A DNA stretch of 64,000 bases from Cymbidium sinense (lineage: Eukaryota > Streptophyta > Magnoliopsida > Asparagales > Orchidaceae). The notes under the pieces were generated by a model that saw only the letters and a list, made by a program, of their open reading frames with translations, made no database searches and was not told where the DNA came from. Of the stretch, positions 12,901 to 24,829 are shown piece by piece; the first letter of the stretch is position 1, and each line of letters begins with the position of its first letter. The stretch is taken from the NCBI GenBank assembly GCA_021442155.1, contig CM038229.1, forward strand, positions 74,234,443 through 74,298,442, given 5' to 3'. The position numbers and the translations under genes are program-made.

Positions 12901-15900
12901 CATCAATTGGATTTAGTAATTATATAATTAAGTGATTTAATTACCTAATAATCACTAAAACTTCAAATATTCGTAATTAAATGTATAAAAATCAAAAAAG
13001 TATTAATGAGGGCTTACTTTAAAAATAATTCAGAGAGGAATAATATAAAATTATTTCTAATTGATTTTGAATAGTGGGTTTTCCTTAATTTGGGTTTATT
13101 TAAAATCTTAATAGTTCTAATTACTCCCTAATGACTTCATTAATTAATTCTAAACTTCTTACACATGTTATGGGGGATGACCTCTGCCTCCCCTATTTTT
13201 TTAGAATTTATTAACGGGTTAATTAGGGAAATCAATTAATGAATCCCTAATCACTTGCTTAATATAATTAAGGGTTATTAAGCATGTGAATAGTGGTTTA
13301 ATCATTTAATTAAGATAATTAAATATTATTTAAGGTAGCAAAAGGTTTATGGAATAATTTTGGGATATTTTCCTTAAGTTATTCCCTAAACCCTCTTTCT
13401 TCCTTAATCCAAACCTAATTATGGGTTAATCCATCAATAACCTTCATAATTAATTTAATCAAAATTTTAAAATCAATTTGAACTTAATCAATCCTTTGCT
13501 GTGTAGACACTTAGGTGCTCAATAACCTAAGTAAGCTTAAAGAAATCAAATCCAACCAACATGTGTGGAAAGGGTAATGAAAATACTTAATTAAACCCTT
13601 TAGCTTAATTAATCATAAATTATGAGCCAATTGCATTAGCCCTATCTTTCTTAAGGTACATTGCTAATATAAATTTAATGTGGTTGCATGTCGTATGTTG
13701 GCTCACAAATTTTCAAATAATTATGTTACGGAGGTGTAGGTAAGAGGTAATTAATAAACTTAATGTACACCTAAATAATATAAAATCAGGTTAATACTTC
13801 TAAAACTTAAACTAAAATAACACAGGCATGTGAGAGATTGGTTAAGACTAGCAAACCTTTTCACATTTCTTAAATTAAATTAAACTCAAAATAAGACAAA
13901 AAATTTCTTTAAATAATTTGATTCACTTTAAATGATCATATTCCATAGGATTGTCTTTAGGAATTAGTTAAGGTGAATGAAATTACATGCTTACATCACT
14001 TTATTTCTTTCATAGCATGCTAAATATGTATGTCAGATGAAAATCATGCATTCATATCTTTTGAAAAACTAAATTAAAATGAAATGTTTTCTTTATGTTA
14101 AATTGTATGTTTTGGCTAAAGTAAGAATATGAATAGCTATTATCACTACTAAATCCATTTTTTTTAAAACTTAGAAATCAAATATTAGAAATGAAAGGCA
14201 TGCTACTTATAATTACTTATAAGCTTGCATTTGAGTATAATATAAAATGTGCATTATGTGACTTTTCCTTCTTTTCTCTTTTAACATATTTTTGAATAGG
14301 ATTTGCAAAGTGTATAGTTCATTTCAAATGAACACAACACTTGCATAAATCCATTCCTATTCATTCCTATAATATCCTTTAAGAGGGACCTTCATAGTTA
14401 CACATGTAAATTGCATAACCAATTCAAAATAAGCAAACTTAAACTTTTTGCATGATTCTTTTTCCATTCATTTCTTTTGTACATGCACATATATTTAAGA
14501 AAAGTGGTATATTAGTCTAGACATCCTAGGGTTACGAAACTTTAAGTAGCCCCAAGTAGGTCATGTACCTTACACCCCTGGTGTAGAAAATAATGGTGTC
14601 ATACTCACTTATGTCTTTCATAGATGTAAATGTGTATGTGAATAATGGATAAAAGAACCCTCTTTTCTTTTTAATGAAACCATGCATACATGAAACATTC
14701 TAAATTTCCTTAAGCAATATCTCTTAGCATTAATCTTTAAGATGTGCTACCATTTCCACTTGCATGTATAGATATGCTTAGGATTAATTCATATGCATGT
14801 TACACATGTTGGAAAGAAATAAAGTGTTATGTGTTTTGTGATAGTAATTCACTTTACTTAATCTTAAAATTCCTTTCTCTTTGAAAAAGTTTGTTTAGGA
14901 AAAATCTAAACATAGGATTAAATAAAACACATAATAAAACATTCATCAAAATAAAAATCATTAATGAATCTACTTTATAAATTACTTAAGGTACGGAGGA
15001 AAGAAAAGTCCTCTTCTCTTTTCTTCTCTTTACAACACTTAGTAATTACTTATAGGTTCATTCAAACCAAATCAAATCATAAAATAAAACTTAACCAAAT
15101 CAACTAAACTAAATAAACAACCTTCTTGAACCTCTAACTAGGCCCTAATAAACCACACAAGCCTTGAAGTCACCATTTCTAGTCCTATGTCAGAGCGGTG
15201 CATGGTTTGATGCTTGATTTTGTTTTCTAATATAATATTTTAGTCCGGATGTTAGGGTGTATGTGTATAGACTGAATGGCATAATGATCTTAGTCTAATC
15301 ATTATCTTCTATAGGAGATTATGCTTAAAGGGTGCTATATATAAAATAAATAAATGATTTTTGTTATGCAGGTTGCTTATACCCCTAAGCATAATCCAAA
15401 ATAGGCTAGTGGACTTGGTTACCCATGTGTGAGGTGTTAAGTCTAATTTATTCATATACAGGCTTGGCATTGTGTGGTTTGTTTAGCTAATCTCTATTTT
15501 ATAGGTTTTAGTTAGATTTACCTTTTCCCATTTTCATGTAATTTGTAATTAAGATTTGGAATAAATATTATGGGAGATTAAAATGAATATTGGTCATAAG
15601 ACTATGTCTTATGTACCATGTGAATCCTTTAGAGTAACCACATTCCAACCAACCAAAAGAAAAATTAAGAAAGAATAAAGAAGATTGAAGAATGAAGAAA
15701 GAAGAAATAAACAAAGAAGAAATGAAGAATGAAGACCCCATAACATGAATTCCTTCTTGATTGTAATTAATTCATTTATAATCATGTTGTATAGCTAGCT
15801 ACCCAATTTATGGGTTTGTGCTGGAGCTCAACCATAAAAGGTCTTTTATTCTTTTGCACTAGATTTATAAATTGTTTGATGTTTGTTTAAGCTTATTCAA

Positions 15901-17226
15901 TAAGATGGCATGATTTTCCTAGTTTCTTCCCTTCTTTGATGAATGGCCTAGAAGTGATTAGGCTGTTCGGAAAAAATAAATTTTCTATCCAACAAATCAA
16001 CTTATAACATCACCTAAAGCTTGGGTTATAAAATAAGAAAAAAGATTTAGCAACCCCTTAGCTGGATGTTGTATGTATTTACATCATGCATAAAAAAGCA
16101 TCTTATTTCACTCTTGTTATGGAGGGCTTACTCCTTTGCTAGGGAACTTGGCTTGATCTTTGAAAGCCATGATAGAAACACATCTCCTTTATTGCTGATT
16201 TTGGCTCATAATTCAATTTCTCTTGCATTAGATAAATGAATCTTAAAGCTTGTGTCAAATGAATTGTCTAAAAATTAAAATAAAATATAACAAAATTTGT
16301 ATTAAATTTAAGTCATTAATCATGCCCTACATTATCTAATTTTTTATGGAGTGTGTTTAAATATTTAGTCTCTTTTTAAATAAACAACAACCTAGCTATC
16401 TTGCAAAACCATATGACTTGCCTACATGTATTTAAAATCATAGGAGGAGTTAGTTGGCGGCAACTCCTAAGTAGTTGGAAGTCCAACAGTCACATGGGTT
16501 ATCCTCTCTTGTGGAGGTAAACCGAATACCCATCTTCTCCTTAGAATTAGGTCATGCCTTGGCCCTCATCAAAACTCCCTAGCTTTAGGTTCGAGGGTTG
16601 CTACTTCCCTTTATGGGCTAGAAGTATAAATCCTCACCTCTTAAGCATTTCCATGATTTTGTGTTATGGAATTGTAAGCCCTAGATATCTAATAAAAATT
16701 CAACTCAAACAAATAAGTTCAGTTTTAAAAATATAAAGCCTAACTATAAGATAGTTTGGGATGCTTACTAGGCTTACAAGTATCATAAGCATCCCCAACT
16801 TACCTTCCTTTAGTTTTGATATTAACTCCCTTGCCTTGATCAATCTAATTGGATCTTCTAAGAATAAACTAATTAATTGACAGTTCTATCTTTAAAATCT
16901 TTGAAGACAATGATCATTTACTTTAATTCAGAGTATTCTTAAGGAATCTCATTCCTTAGAATGTAATTAACTATGGGGGGCTTGCCTCCATGAGGAACTT
17001 AACAAACCAACTTTAGATTAACCCTGCTTTACTTTTACATGTAAAGTAGGGAAAGAATCTCTAGTACATCTGAGGACCCATAGTCCTTAGAAGTCCTTAT
17101 GAAGGTTATTAGATACATTGTAGGATGTTGACTTCTATCTCTCAAGATAACACATCTTTCCTCAATGTCATACTCGATCACCCTAATAAGAATATCTGTA
17201 GATCTGCATGGTATCTAACACAATAA
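9930..17226 (+). mobile_element. XL repeat, ~7.3-kb reference copy (copy 3)
   Basis: Nearly complete copy, inserted between the RNase H and RT parts of the minus-strand Tat relic. In order it holds: the start region with gtgattaggtagacattcaacc near 9,990; long TTGA/TCAA-rich sequence (10.1-10.9 kb); a block with 18 TTGAC/GTCAA cores between 11,221 and 11,760; a more GC-balanced block (12.1-12.6 kb) ending at a mutated splice-donor-like site near 12,611; an AT-rich body; a GAA-rich purine tract (15,650-15,735); and a terminus reading gtatctaacaca near 17,215-17,226. Its first ~40 bases are missing relative to the 30.8-38.3 kb copy because of a deletion between two GAGCTC hexamers. No conserved ORF spans it. 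My best reading is a solo LTR of unusual length; a large retrotransposon derivative without coding capacity is the alternative. Confidence 0.75.
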
Positions 17227-17299
17227 GTGTTTGATTAATTTTGGTTCTTCATTTATATTTTTCTCTTCAAAAAGATAGATGAGAATTAAAAATTTTCAC

Positions 17300-18369
17300 C
17301 CCAATAATATCAATTGTTTCCTTGTGATTGGTACTAGTAAGATTTAGGATGTAATAATTATTACTTTATGCTATCAAATGCTTCTTGACAAGTGTCATCC
17401 CATATAAATGGCACATCATTTTTTCATTAATAGAGCAAATGGTTGACATATGCTTGAGAGATTAAAAATAATTCATCTAATGTCTAATGTAAGCCAGTCT
17501 GCTTTGCAAGATGCATAATTATTTCAAAGTTTTAGGTAGTGACATTTTCATTATTTCTTCTATTTTAGATGGATTGATTTCAATCGTGTATAATAAGCCT
17601 AGAAATTTTCTAGAGGTCAAACCAAAAGCACACCTTAGGGGATTCAATTTTAAATTGAATCTCTGAATCATATCAAATATGATCCTTAGATCACTTATAA
17701 GCTAGCTTTGTGTTTTTCTTTTAATGTTCAAGTCATTAACATAACACTTTACATACTTATGTATAATTGAAATCAAATGGCACTCACATAACAATGTTGA
17801 CATTTTAGATTTAATATTTGAAGCAATGATTAGAGAATGATTAGAGAACATATCATAGGGATGTATTTATACATTCATTGGGTGGGGAAATTATCTTCCA
17901 TAAGGATAAAAAGTCCCATGGATCTTTTCTTCTTGATAATATTAGATGAGTTATATCATTGATGAGCTTCTTTTTTAATCATTCACCTTGATGCTTACTC
18001 TGAATATATAGTTATATTTTATAATCCTAGCATCTCATTATAATTCTATGTGAAGCCTTTACATTCATAAAATAGTGCTTTTAATTCTTCCAATCTTTTA
18101 TGTGAGGTTAATTAACAAAAGTTTAGGCTTTCTTTGATACCTAGGTTAATTTCTTGAAGTTCATCAATCATGGCTTGATTACTTCAATTCTTTTCGGTTG
18201 CTTTGAAGTCGATTATTAATTCATCTTCAAGCACATTTTCATTCTTAAGAGGTACACTTTTATAGATTTATGATTTCAAGAGGAATTACTTCATATGATG
18301 GTTTGAATGAGCTTCTTGAGACATCTGATGAAGGAATATATCCTAATCCCCATGTAATGAATTTTCCTT
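17300..18369 (-). pseudogene. Ty3/gypsy (Tat-type) reverse transcriptase relic
   Basis: Minus-strand remnant of the RT domain belonging to the relic at 7.75-9.93 kb, separated from it by XL. Readable pieces include LKLNPLRCAFG near 17,650, RKFLG, and INPSKIEEIMKMSLPKTLK with one frame, all matching the thumb region of the plus-strand copy at 30.4-30.6 kb. The central RT core (the block with YDMFSFMDG and MPFGLKN in the right arm) is deleted here, around 17,810-17,880. Upstream (18,180-18,369) are the ELLEASDEGIYPNPHV-like reading and the DELQEINLG region, which are Tat linker sequence. Homology to the right arm stops at 18,369. The plus-strand ORF at 18,270-18,674 is an antisense reading of this segment running into unrelated sequence. 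Confidence 0.75.
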
Positions 18370-19015
18370 CTTTATTCAAGTTTGAGTTCTTCCCTAATCC
18401 TTCACTTCCCCACTTCAATCCCAATCACCTTCACATTTCTGTTGAAATTTCATACACATTTGAGCTCCAATCGAATGATATCACAATTCTTCATTCTGGC
18501 AAGCTACATTGTGTTATTCTTGAAGTTTCTCTTGTGCGATCAATATTTATTCTCCCCACATTTTATGAATTTGAAATTTTGAGCTTCGTGAATCCATTTT
18601 ATTTCCTTAGAAGCCTCTCTTTGCAAAAAATTCATCCCTATTTCATGGAAGATTATCTGGAAGCAAGGTTATAGGATCTGATGTTGATCCCTTGTATTCT
18701 CATGGCCCTCTTTTTTCACTTATGATTACATAACTTTTATCCTTTCCTCGATTACCTTCGTGCAAGAGGGAAGGCATAGAAATTTTAGCTCATACAGAAG
18801 GATGACGCGGGCCAGGAAGATTATGGAAAGTTCTATAGAGAATTCATGAGCAATTTTTTTCATCCAAATTTAAATGGTAAAGCAAAAATCTCTCTTCCAT
18901 CCAATTACATTTCCCAGACATAATTCCTTCCTGAAGATCATTCAATGTCTCAAAATCTATATTTTCCGCCATCCTCTCCCTCATGCCCATTATTTTGCCC
19001 ACTTTTGAGCATATC
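18370..19015. other. Unassigned sequence between Tat relic and flippase pseudogene
   Basis: About 650 bases in which I recognise nothing firmly. It lies between the inverted-duplication breakpoint and the first flippase-like exon piece. Some of it could be decayed 5' exon or intron sequence of that pseudogene, but no flippase N-terminal motif can be read in any frame. Confidence 0.3.
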
Positions 19016-19599
19016 AAGGAGGAGACAGAATGAAGAAAAGAAGAATACTCATAAAGAGGATGGAAATTTTCATTACAAGAAGTGGCATATCTTGGTTGGT
19101 GATATAGTGAAAGGATTGAGAAAGAATACATAATATGAGAGACTATGAATTTGGATGGGAGACAAATTTGAAGGTGAAGAGAGAATGACCTTGCCTTTGA
19201 TGATGAGAAGGAGAAGGTGAGGACCCCAATCCTTGTCTTAAAAGAAGAAAGGAAAACAAGATGGTGTCTCACCAATAAGAAGGGTTATAGATTCAAAACA
19301 ATATCAATGATATATGAAAGCATCAAAAATCATCAAAATACTATGTAACATTAAGAAGATTTTGAATCTTGGAATAGAAAAGTTAAAAATAATTTTATGA
19401 GATTTTTCTCTAAAAAAAAAAATTCTTTTTATTTTCAAAATTTAAAAATCTCTTGCTTCTACAACCATAAATTATGGAGAGAAAATAGAAGAAACTACGC
19501 ATCTCAACATGAAATTCTTAAAATGCATCATTTTTGATATCACAAAAAAAAAAATAAAATGTAATTTGGAACATAAATAAAATTATTCATAAAGTGTTA

Positions 19600-19880
19600 A
19601 ATGAATCGAGTATTCAATAGAATTCTCGAGCAAAGGTTGCCATTGGATAGAGATGCTCAACTAGAGTGAACATAAGGGAATTCTTTGAAGCAAGCTGTTG
19701 AGGATAAACTAAAAAAAGAGGTGTTTATTATCATTTTACTAATTTCTTATATTCTTCCATCATCCATGACCAATTTTGTTTACTCTAGGTTCCTCGGACA
19801 AACTATACAAGATCTGATTCTAACGGGTGACAAGATGGAAACCGCCATAAACATAGGGTATTCTTTGAAACTCAACCATA
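19600..19880 (+). pseudogene. Flippase pseudogene: P-domain entry and TGDK piece
   Basis: Part of the ALA-type pseudogene. One frame gives RVFNRI...RDAQLE then QAVEDKL, matching the segment before the hydrolytic motif in this family. After an AT-rich stretch bounded by gaGGTGTT (about 19,720) and a tactctAG (about 19,788) the frame resumes with LTGDKMETAINIG. LTGDK is the conserved P-domain motif of P-type ATPases. Only about 340 bases separate EDPNP (19,218) from this piece, whereas several hundred residues belong there. The loss therefore covers the catalytic phosphorylation site and most of the nucleotide-binding domain. Confidence 0.8.
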
Positions 19881-21286
19881 AATTGCACATTTTCCCCCAC
19901 ACACAGATGTTAATGTTTACAAAATACTTATTTTTATAGATTTGCACTGTTTCAAAGAAGGAATGAAACAGATATCTATATCAACAATGAATACAGATTT
20001 TATAGACCAAGATGCAAAGAAGGTATGATAACTTTTTTCTTGAAGCATTGGTAATCTTTTTAGGCTTCTGCCAAAGTTGTTGATTCATAGCAGGCTTTCC
20101 TTTCATGCCTGGTGTCTGAACAGGCCATCAAAGTTAACCTTTTGCTTCAAATCACTAGTGCTTCTCAAATGATAAAGCTAGAGAAGGATCCTCATGCAGC
20201 ATTTGCTTTAATTATTGATGGGAAAGATTTGAGTTATGCCTTGGAGGATGAAGATATGAAGCATCATTTTCTTGGTCTAGTTGATTGTGTTTCATTTCAT
20301 TTGTCGTCTCCCGTAAAGAACGGTATTTTTGTTATATTTTGCCATCATAGCTTTAGATAAAAGTTACTTTGATATAAGTTAATTTTGCTAATATGTTGTA
20401 ATCCATTCTTTCAAGGTAACTTCGACTTGTGAAAGAAGGAAGAAAAAACTACTTTAGCAATAGAGATGGTGCAAATGATGTTGGCATGATACAAGAATTG
20501 ATATTGGTGTTGGGATTAGTGGAGTGGAAGGAATGCAGGTTTGTGCTTGTTTCATGATATTGTTTTCTGAACAACAATTTGTTTCACAGCTGACACTTTT
20601 CTTTGTTTAGAACTCTTCTTTTGAATGTCTGACTAGCATGAAATATAGATTCTAAGCTACCAAATCATTGTATAGTTGATTGGGCTACAACTCTATATGT
20701 TGTAGTTTTAGTTCGAGCTTTTACTGATGGAACATGGTCTAATAAAAATAAAATACATGGCTTTTTACTCTATTGCTCAATTTAGGTCGGAAAGGCTCCT
20801 TGTTGTCCAATCATTGGTGCTATAAAAGGATTGTGATGGTAAGCCACAAGATACTTATGTCGATATAGCTTTTATAAATAGCTCTATGTATGCAAATATG
20901 TTTGGTTGATGCTTCCTTGAACTCTTCATGTGCATGTGTGCTATTTCTTTACAAGAATATAGCATTTGGCCTCACTTTATTTTATTTCAGGCATACACTT
21001 TTTTTGACAATCACTTATGAGGATGGTACATGATATTATTCAATATCATTCTCACATCATATATATCACTTGGAGTTTTGAGCAAGATGTTCTCTCAAGT
21101 ATACAGGTTTGTTTTAACCATATGTCTATTGAACATGCAAATTAGAACATTTGAATTAGGAACAACAATTTTTTATTTATTATCTTTTTAATTATGTTTA
21201 TGGAGTACCAAATGCTATGTATATGAATAGCTAACTCTTTTATTAGTAAAATGTCTCATAATTAGTGTTCAACTTTTCCTTTGCAG

Positions 21287-21855
21287 CCTTTGTACAAAGA
21301 AGGACCCAAGAATTTGTTCTTTGATTGGTTAAGGATCATTGCATGGATGGTGAATGGTATCTACTCATCCCTTGTAGCATTTTTCATCAACATTAGTATC
21401 TTCTAGGCATTCATTTGAAAAGCTGACATACCATGGGAACCGCCATGTTCTTGCATCATATGGGCGTGAAATTGCCCTCACTATGAGCCACTTTACTTGG
21501 ACTCGATCTTTTGTGTGGGGAAGCATCGCATATTCTACTATGATTGATGTCACCATCTCTAATGCCTTTCACATATTAATTGAGTCCTTTGGCCCCATGT
21601 ATTGGATCACAACCTTCCTTGTGACAGCAGCATGCAACATTCCTTACTATGCTCACCTCTCCTACCAAAGATTGTTCCATCCGCTAGATCACCATGTGAT
21701 TCAATAGATCAAGTTCTTCAAGAAGGATCTGATGGACGAGCATATGTGGACAAGAGAGCCAAAGCGAGAAACTAAGATTGAATCAAGAGTGGATGCCAAG
21801 ATCAACTAAAGGGGAAGCTCCAGAGGAAAGTTTCATTATTGGGAGTGATTCCTTG
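21287..21855 (+). pseudogene. Flippase pseudogene: last exon with natural C-terminus
   Basis: Largest surviving exon of the ALA-type pseudogene, after an intron of about 175 bases (donor near 21,112, acceptor tttgcAG at 21,286). It reads GPKNLFFDWLRI, then a frame change, MSHFTW and VWGSIAYSTMI, further membrane-like hydrophobic stretches, HLSYQRLFHPLDHHVIQ (21,630-21,705), an internal TAG, then DEHMWTRE, RVDAKI and GKLQRKVSLLGVIP, followed by TGA at 21,853. This corresponds to the last transmembrane helices and the cytosolic tail. The stop appears to be the original one, so the 3' end of the ancestral gene is retained. Confidence 0.82.
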
Positions 21856-22119
21856 AATTGCTTCTTGTTTATGAAGAAAAGATAATAGCACATTATTCTT
21901 TTTTGCATCATGTTGATTGTAAAGTTGCTATGAGGAAAGTAGTTTTTTGTAGACACAAGCACTTATAGTTACTTCTCCCAATGATGAGAGAGAACTTTCG
22001 ATTAAGGTTTTTCATTAGGTTGCTATTTGCTTAGAATATAGTACTAGCAAATAGAGTATTGAGTTTAAAACATATAAAACTCGTCATTTTTTAACTTCAA
22101 GCATATGGATGGGGGAATG

Positions 22120-22610
22120 ATGGTGCGTCTAATCAAGATCTCATGGTTTTATCATCTCAGACAATCATGGCTCTTCGTCAATTTAGTTAGAGGAGGTAGT
22201 AAATCCTTTTTGATCAAAGGATCATTGTCAACAACCATGTGTTACTTTGTTCAAAGAGACCTTATAGAATTTAGTTAATATTTATCTAATAAGATAATTT
22301 TAAGTCCAACTTAACTAATGAGGATTTTTTTTGCCATATTATATGGTTCATAACTCAAAGGGCTAAGATTATGACCGAATATAATGGTACCATTTGATGG
22401 AAAACCATCTGATCAGAGGGCTTTGATTATTAATATGCTTTTATGTGGTGAAATTTAGTGGCAAAATCATATAGATAGAGGACACAGGCCACATCTTTAC
22501 TACGCGAGATTATTTGAGAGTAAACATAGCGATATACTTGACTTGATATTAGTTTCTTTGTGAGATAGAGTCTTCTTAATTTGTCACTATAGATAAAAAG
22601 TTATGGATGG
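22120..22610 (-). repeat. R2 LTR-like repeat, inverted partial copy
   Basis: Reverse complement of part of the R2 repeat at 23.7-24.8 kb. Shared runs read on the minus strand include gtaaagatgtggcctgtgtcctctatctatatg and gattttgccac. The later block includes ttgattagacgcaccatc, matching the cgggattacactcc region of the other copies. Identity is lower than between the two plus-strand R2 copies. No coding sequence is present. It follows directly after the flippase pseudogene. Confidence 0.6.
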
Positions 22611-22744
22611 ATGGATAAATTTTAGCTTTAAATTATCAGGTGATGAACTTCATTTAATCATTTAGAGCTTAGTAACTTATCAAATTTTATATTTGTATAA
22701 ATATTTGATTTAGATTAATTTGATTTAAAATTTTAAATTCATTT

Positions 22745-23235
22745 TAATGATAATATCCCCTTTAGTTGAAATCGTTATTCCACACAACGATTATCCGGGT
22801 TAGACCTTATCAACTTTGCTTTTTTACTTGGTAAAGATTCAGTATCGATTATCATTTTAAGAGTTTAGGTTTGAAGTGGTTTGACTTTAATGTTTTGAAA
22901 ATTTTGATAATTATAACCACTCCGATTGAAATCTATGACAAACATGATCATCATTGGCTTAAAAATGATTTGACATTAATAATTTATGGATTTTTAAAAT
23001 GATAATCCCTCTGGTTGAAATTTATGACCAAGGTAACCATCATTAAGGTTTTAAACCTTATCGATTTTGCTTATTTTTGAATAGAAGATTGGGTTTATAG
23101 TTTATATTTTTAGAGTTAGAAGTAAAAATAATTTGACATTAGTAATTAAAGGATTTTTAGAATGATAATCCCTCTGATTAAAATCTATGATCAATACGAC
23201 CATCATTAGGATTTTTTAGAAATAGCCATCCCATA
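22745..23235. repeat. Degenerate tandem repeat cluster
   Basis: Four recurring blocks, near 22,745, 22,905, 22,998 and 23,160. Each is built on a gataat-ccctctggttgaaat motif followed by tatgaccaa-acgaccatcattagg. The longer units add accttatcgattttgctt and ttgacattaataattta segments. Spacing is uneven (roughly 160, 93 and 162 bases), so the array has lost or gained pieces. No function is apparent. It may be internal to a retroelement leader. Confidence 0.6.
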
Positions 23236-23715
23236 ATCATGTAATGAAATTATTTTCTCAAAGATTCTTGTAAAATATATTATAATAATATAAATAGATT
23301 TTCTTAATCCAAACCTAGTCCAAGGGCCTAATTAGGAATCAACCCACATAGCCTTCTCAGACACTAGAATTAGACATTTAAGATATGTATCAACATATGC
23401 ATATTTATTAGATTAGCTATAATTTATTTAGTTTCTTATTATTAAAATTACAATGGCCATTTATTTTCAACCTTCAACTTAAAAAGAATTAGTGATACAT
23501 AATCATTAACATATGTAAATTAGTGTTGATAGAAATTTCACATGCTTGTACTATAAGATCAACATCATAGTTATTATCTTTCAAAATACTATTTAAATGA
23601 TATATTCTCTTAAGATTTTTCCTTGATTTTCTAATGAGAAATGCTTATCGAAGAAAATTCAGCTACGAAACTTTGATTGTGAAGTATGCAGGTTATTTTG
23701 GCTTTCCAACATTAA
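23236..23715. other. Unassigned AT-rich interval
   Basis: About 480 bases with no ORF, repeat or motif that I recognise, between the degenerate tandem cluster and an R2 copy. Confidence 0.3.
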
Positions 23716-23719
23716 TACT

Positions 23720-24785
23720 ATATACATCAAAATAAGATAAAATCAAAATTTTTTTGGCTATAGCATTGTAGCGCAATATTCTTGGCATCGTAGTATTGGC
23801 TTGATTTTCTAGAAGGATAACTACCCCATTCCAGTTGTCAAATTATGGTACAATGCTGCAGTACTGTGATATTGGCACCGAGACACTACACTGGCTATAG
23901 AGAGGGAATAGTTATCAGCCCCCTACTATAAATAGGAGTGAGTAGTTCAATCTAATGACATTTTCCACTTAACTCCACTCTCTCACTGAATTGGTGATCG
24001 CTCTTCACACTACGATCTCTCACTTCAAAAACATTTAGTCGAAGAAGTTGCCAATGTCAAATTAAATCTATTACTATGTTCATACTTAAATAATCACATG
24101 CTAGTAAGGATGTTGCATGTGTCCTCTATCTACATGGTTTTGCCATCAAATGACACCACATGAAATGCGGATACAACTAGAACCCTTCAACTGGGTGGCT
24201 TGACCTCTATATGGCTTCACTATATTTTGGTCATGACAATAGCTCGTATGTTCCCTAATGGATTTGCTCTATAATCCATGAGTTAGAATATAGTTAATAG
24301 GAAAGAAAGCCTTCTATTAGTTAAGGTTGACTTAAATTTATCACCTTAGATAAATATCAGCCTAGATATACAAGGACATCTTGGACGATGTGAACCTCAT
24401 GGCTATTGATAAGAATTCTTTAGTGAGGAATTATATCTATCATAAATAAGTACACCAAAGATCACGATAGCCTGAGAAGATAGAACCATAGATTCTTGAT
24501 CGGGATTACACTCCTATTTCCTTTTAAACGATCATTTGAACCACATTACACCTTTAGACACTAATTCATACTAGATAAATATGTTTATTTTCCAACCTTA
24601 ACTGTGGTAAGAGGGGTAATTAACTATGGAGGCTCGCATTCATAGAAAGTAGAACCTAGATCTAAATAAACCTAACATAAATGTTTGGAAAAATCTAGTT
24701 GAATATATATCAATCTGCCACACAAAAGAACATACTCCTGCCCATCCCATAAAGATGGCAATGTGCATCCTTAAAGGTGTTTTTT
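23720..24785 (+). mobile_element. R2 LTR-like repeat (copy in 23.7-24.8 kb)
   Basis: Directly repeated at 45,079-46,395. Shared landmarks in order: acatcaaaa near 23,723; a stretch with alternating gcattgtagcgc/ggcatcgtag words; a TATA-like ctactATAAATAG near 23,922; ctctctcactga; gctagtaaggatgt; gacaccacatgaaatgc; cttagataaatatca; and ttaaaggtgttttttttgg, where homology ends. The length, non-coding nature and TATA-like box followed by a leader fit an LTR. The element it belonged to is uncertain. One possibility is that this and the 45-kb copy are the LTRs of the plus-strand Tat relic lying between them. Confidence 0.6.
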
Positions 24786-24829
24786 TTGGAAAGATCAGAT
24801 TTCTGTCGACTTCAGTGCGCATCCTTAAA

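Larger units (their letters stand above)
9787..18369 (+). repeat. Left arm of an ~8.6/9.1-kb inverted duplication
   Basis: Reverse-complement partner of 29,437-38,515. Both arms hold the same order: Tat RNase H start, a complete or nearly complete XL copy, a 73-base unexplained stretch, the Tat RT 3' part, then the RT-upstream region. Homology stops at gaat/attc near 9,787 (right-arm 38,515) and just after attttcctt near 18,369 (right-arm 29,437). In a 170-base stretch aligned by eye (17,345-17,514 against 30,541-30,711) I count 7 mismatches. The left arm has lost several hundred bases of RT core that the right arm keeps. The spacer is about 11 kb and holds the flippase pseudogene. Confidence 0.85.
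19015..21855 (+). pseudogene. P4-ATPase phospholipid flippase (ALA-type) pseudogene
   Basis: Decayed copy of a plant aminophospholipid flippase, a P-type ATPase that moves lipids across membranes. Pieces in order: actuator-domain start (GNFHYKKWHILVGDIVK, 19,060-19,112); the DGET loop (ETMNLDG then TNLKVKR after a one-base loss, 19,140-19,182) and EDPNP near 19,218; an N/P-domain junction (QAVEDKL near 19,690); LTGDKMETAINIG (19,820-19,860); SQMIKLEKDPHAAFALIIDG (20,160-20,222); the hinge DGANDVGMIQE (20,464-20,495); ERLLVV then HWCYKRI (20,790-20,833); YKNIAFGLTLFYF (20,950-20,990); membrane segments; and a C-terminal part with LDHHVIQ and RVDAKI, ending at TGA 21,853-21,855. GT donors remain after GMQ (20,539) and at 20,838. 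The motif SQMIKLEKDPHAAF points to the ALA4-ALA7 clade. The middle of the protein, including the phosphorylated DKTGT site, is absent, and frameshifts and stops are numerous. Confidence 0.88.

Noticed and set aside
18270..18674. Plus-strand ORF of 134 residues
   Set aside because: First third is antisense to Tat linker (matching 29,420-29,665), the rest runs into unassigned sequence; chance frame across a breakpoint.
18844..19275. Minus-strand ORF of 143 residues
   Set aside because: Antisense to the first flippase pseudogene pieces, which are recognisable on the plus strand.
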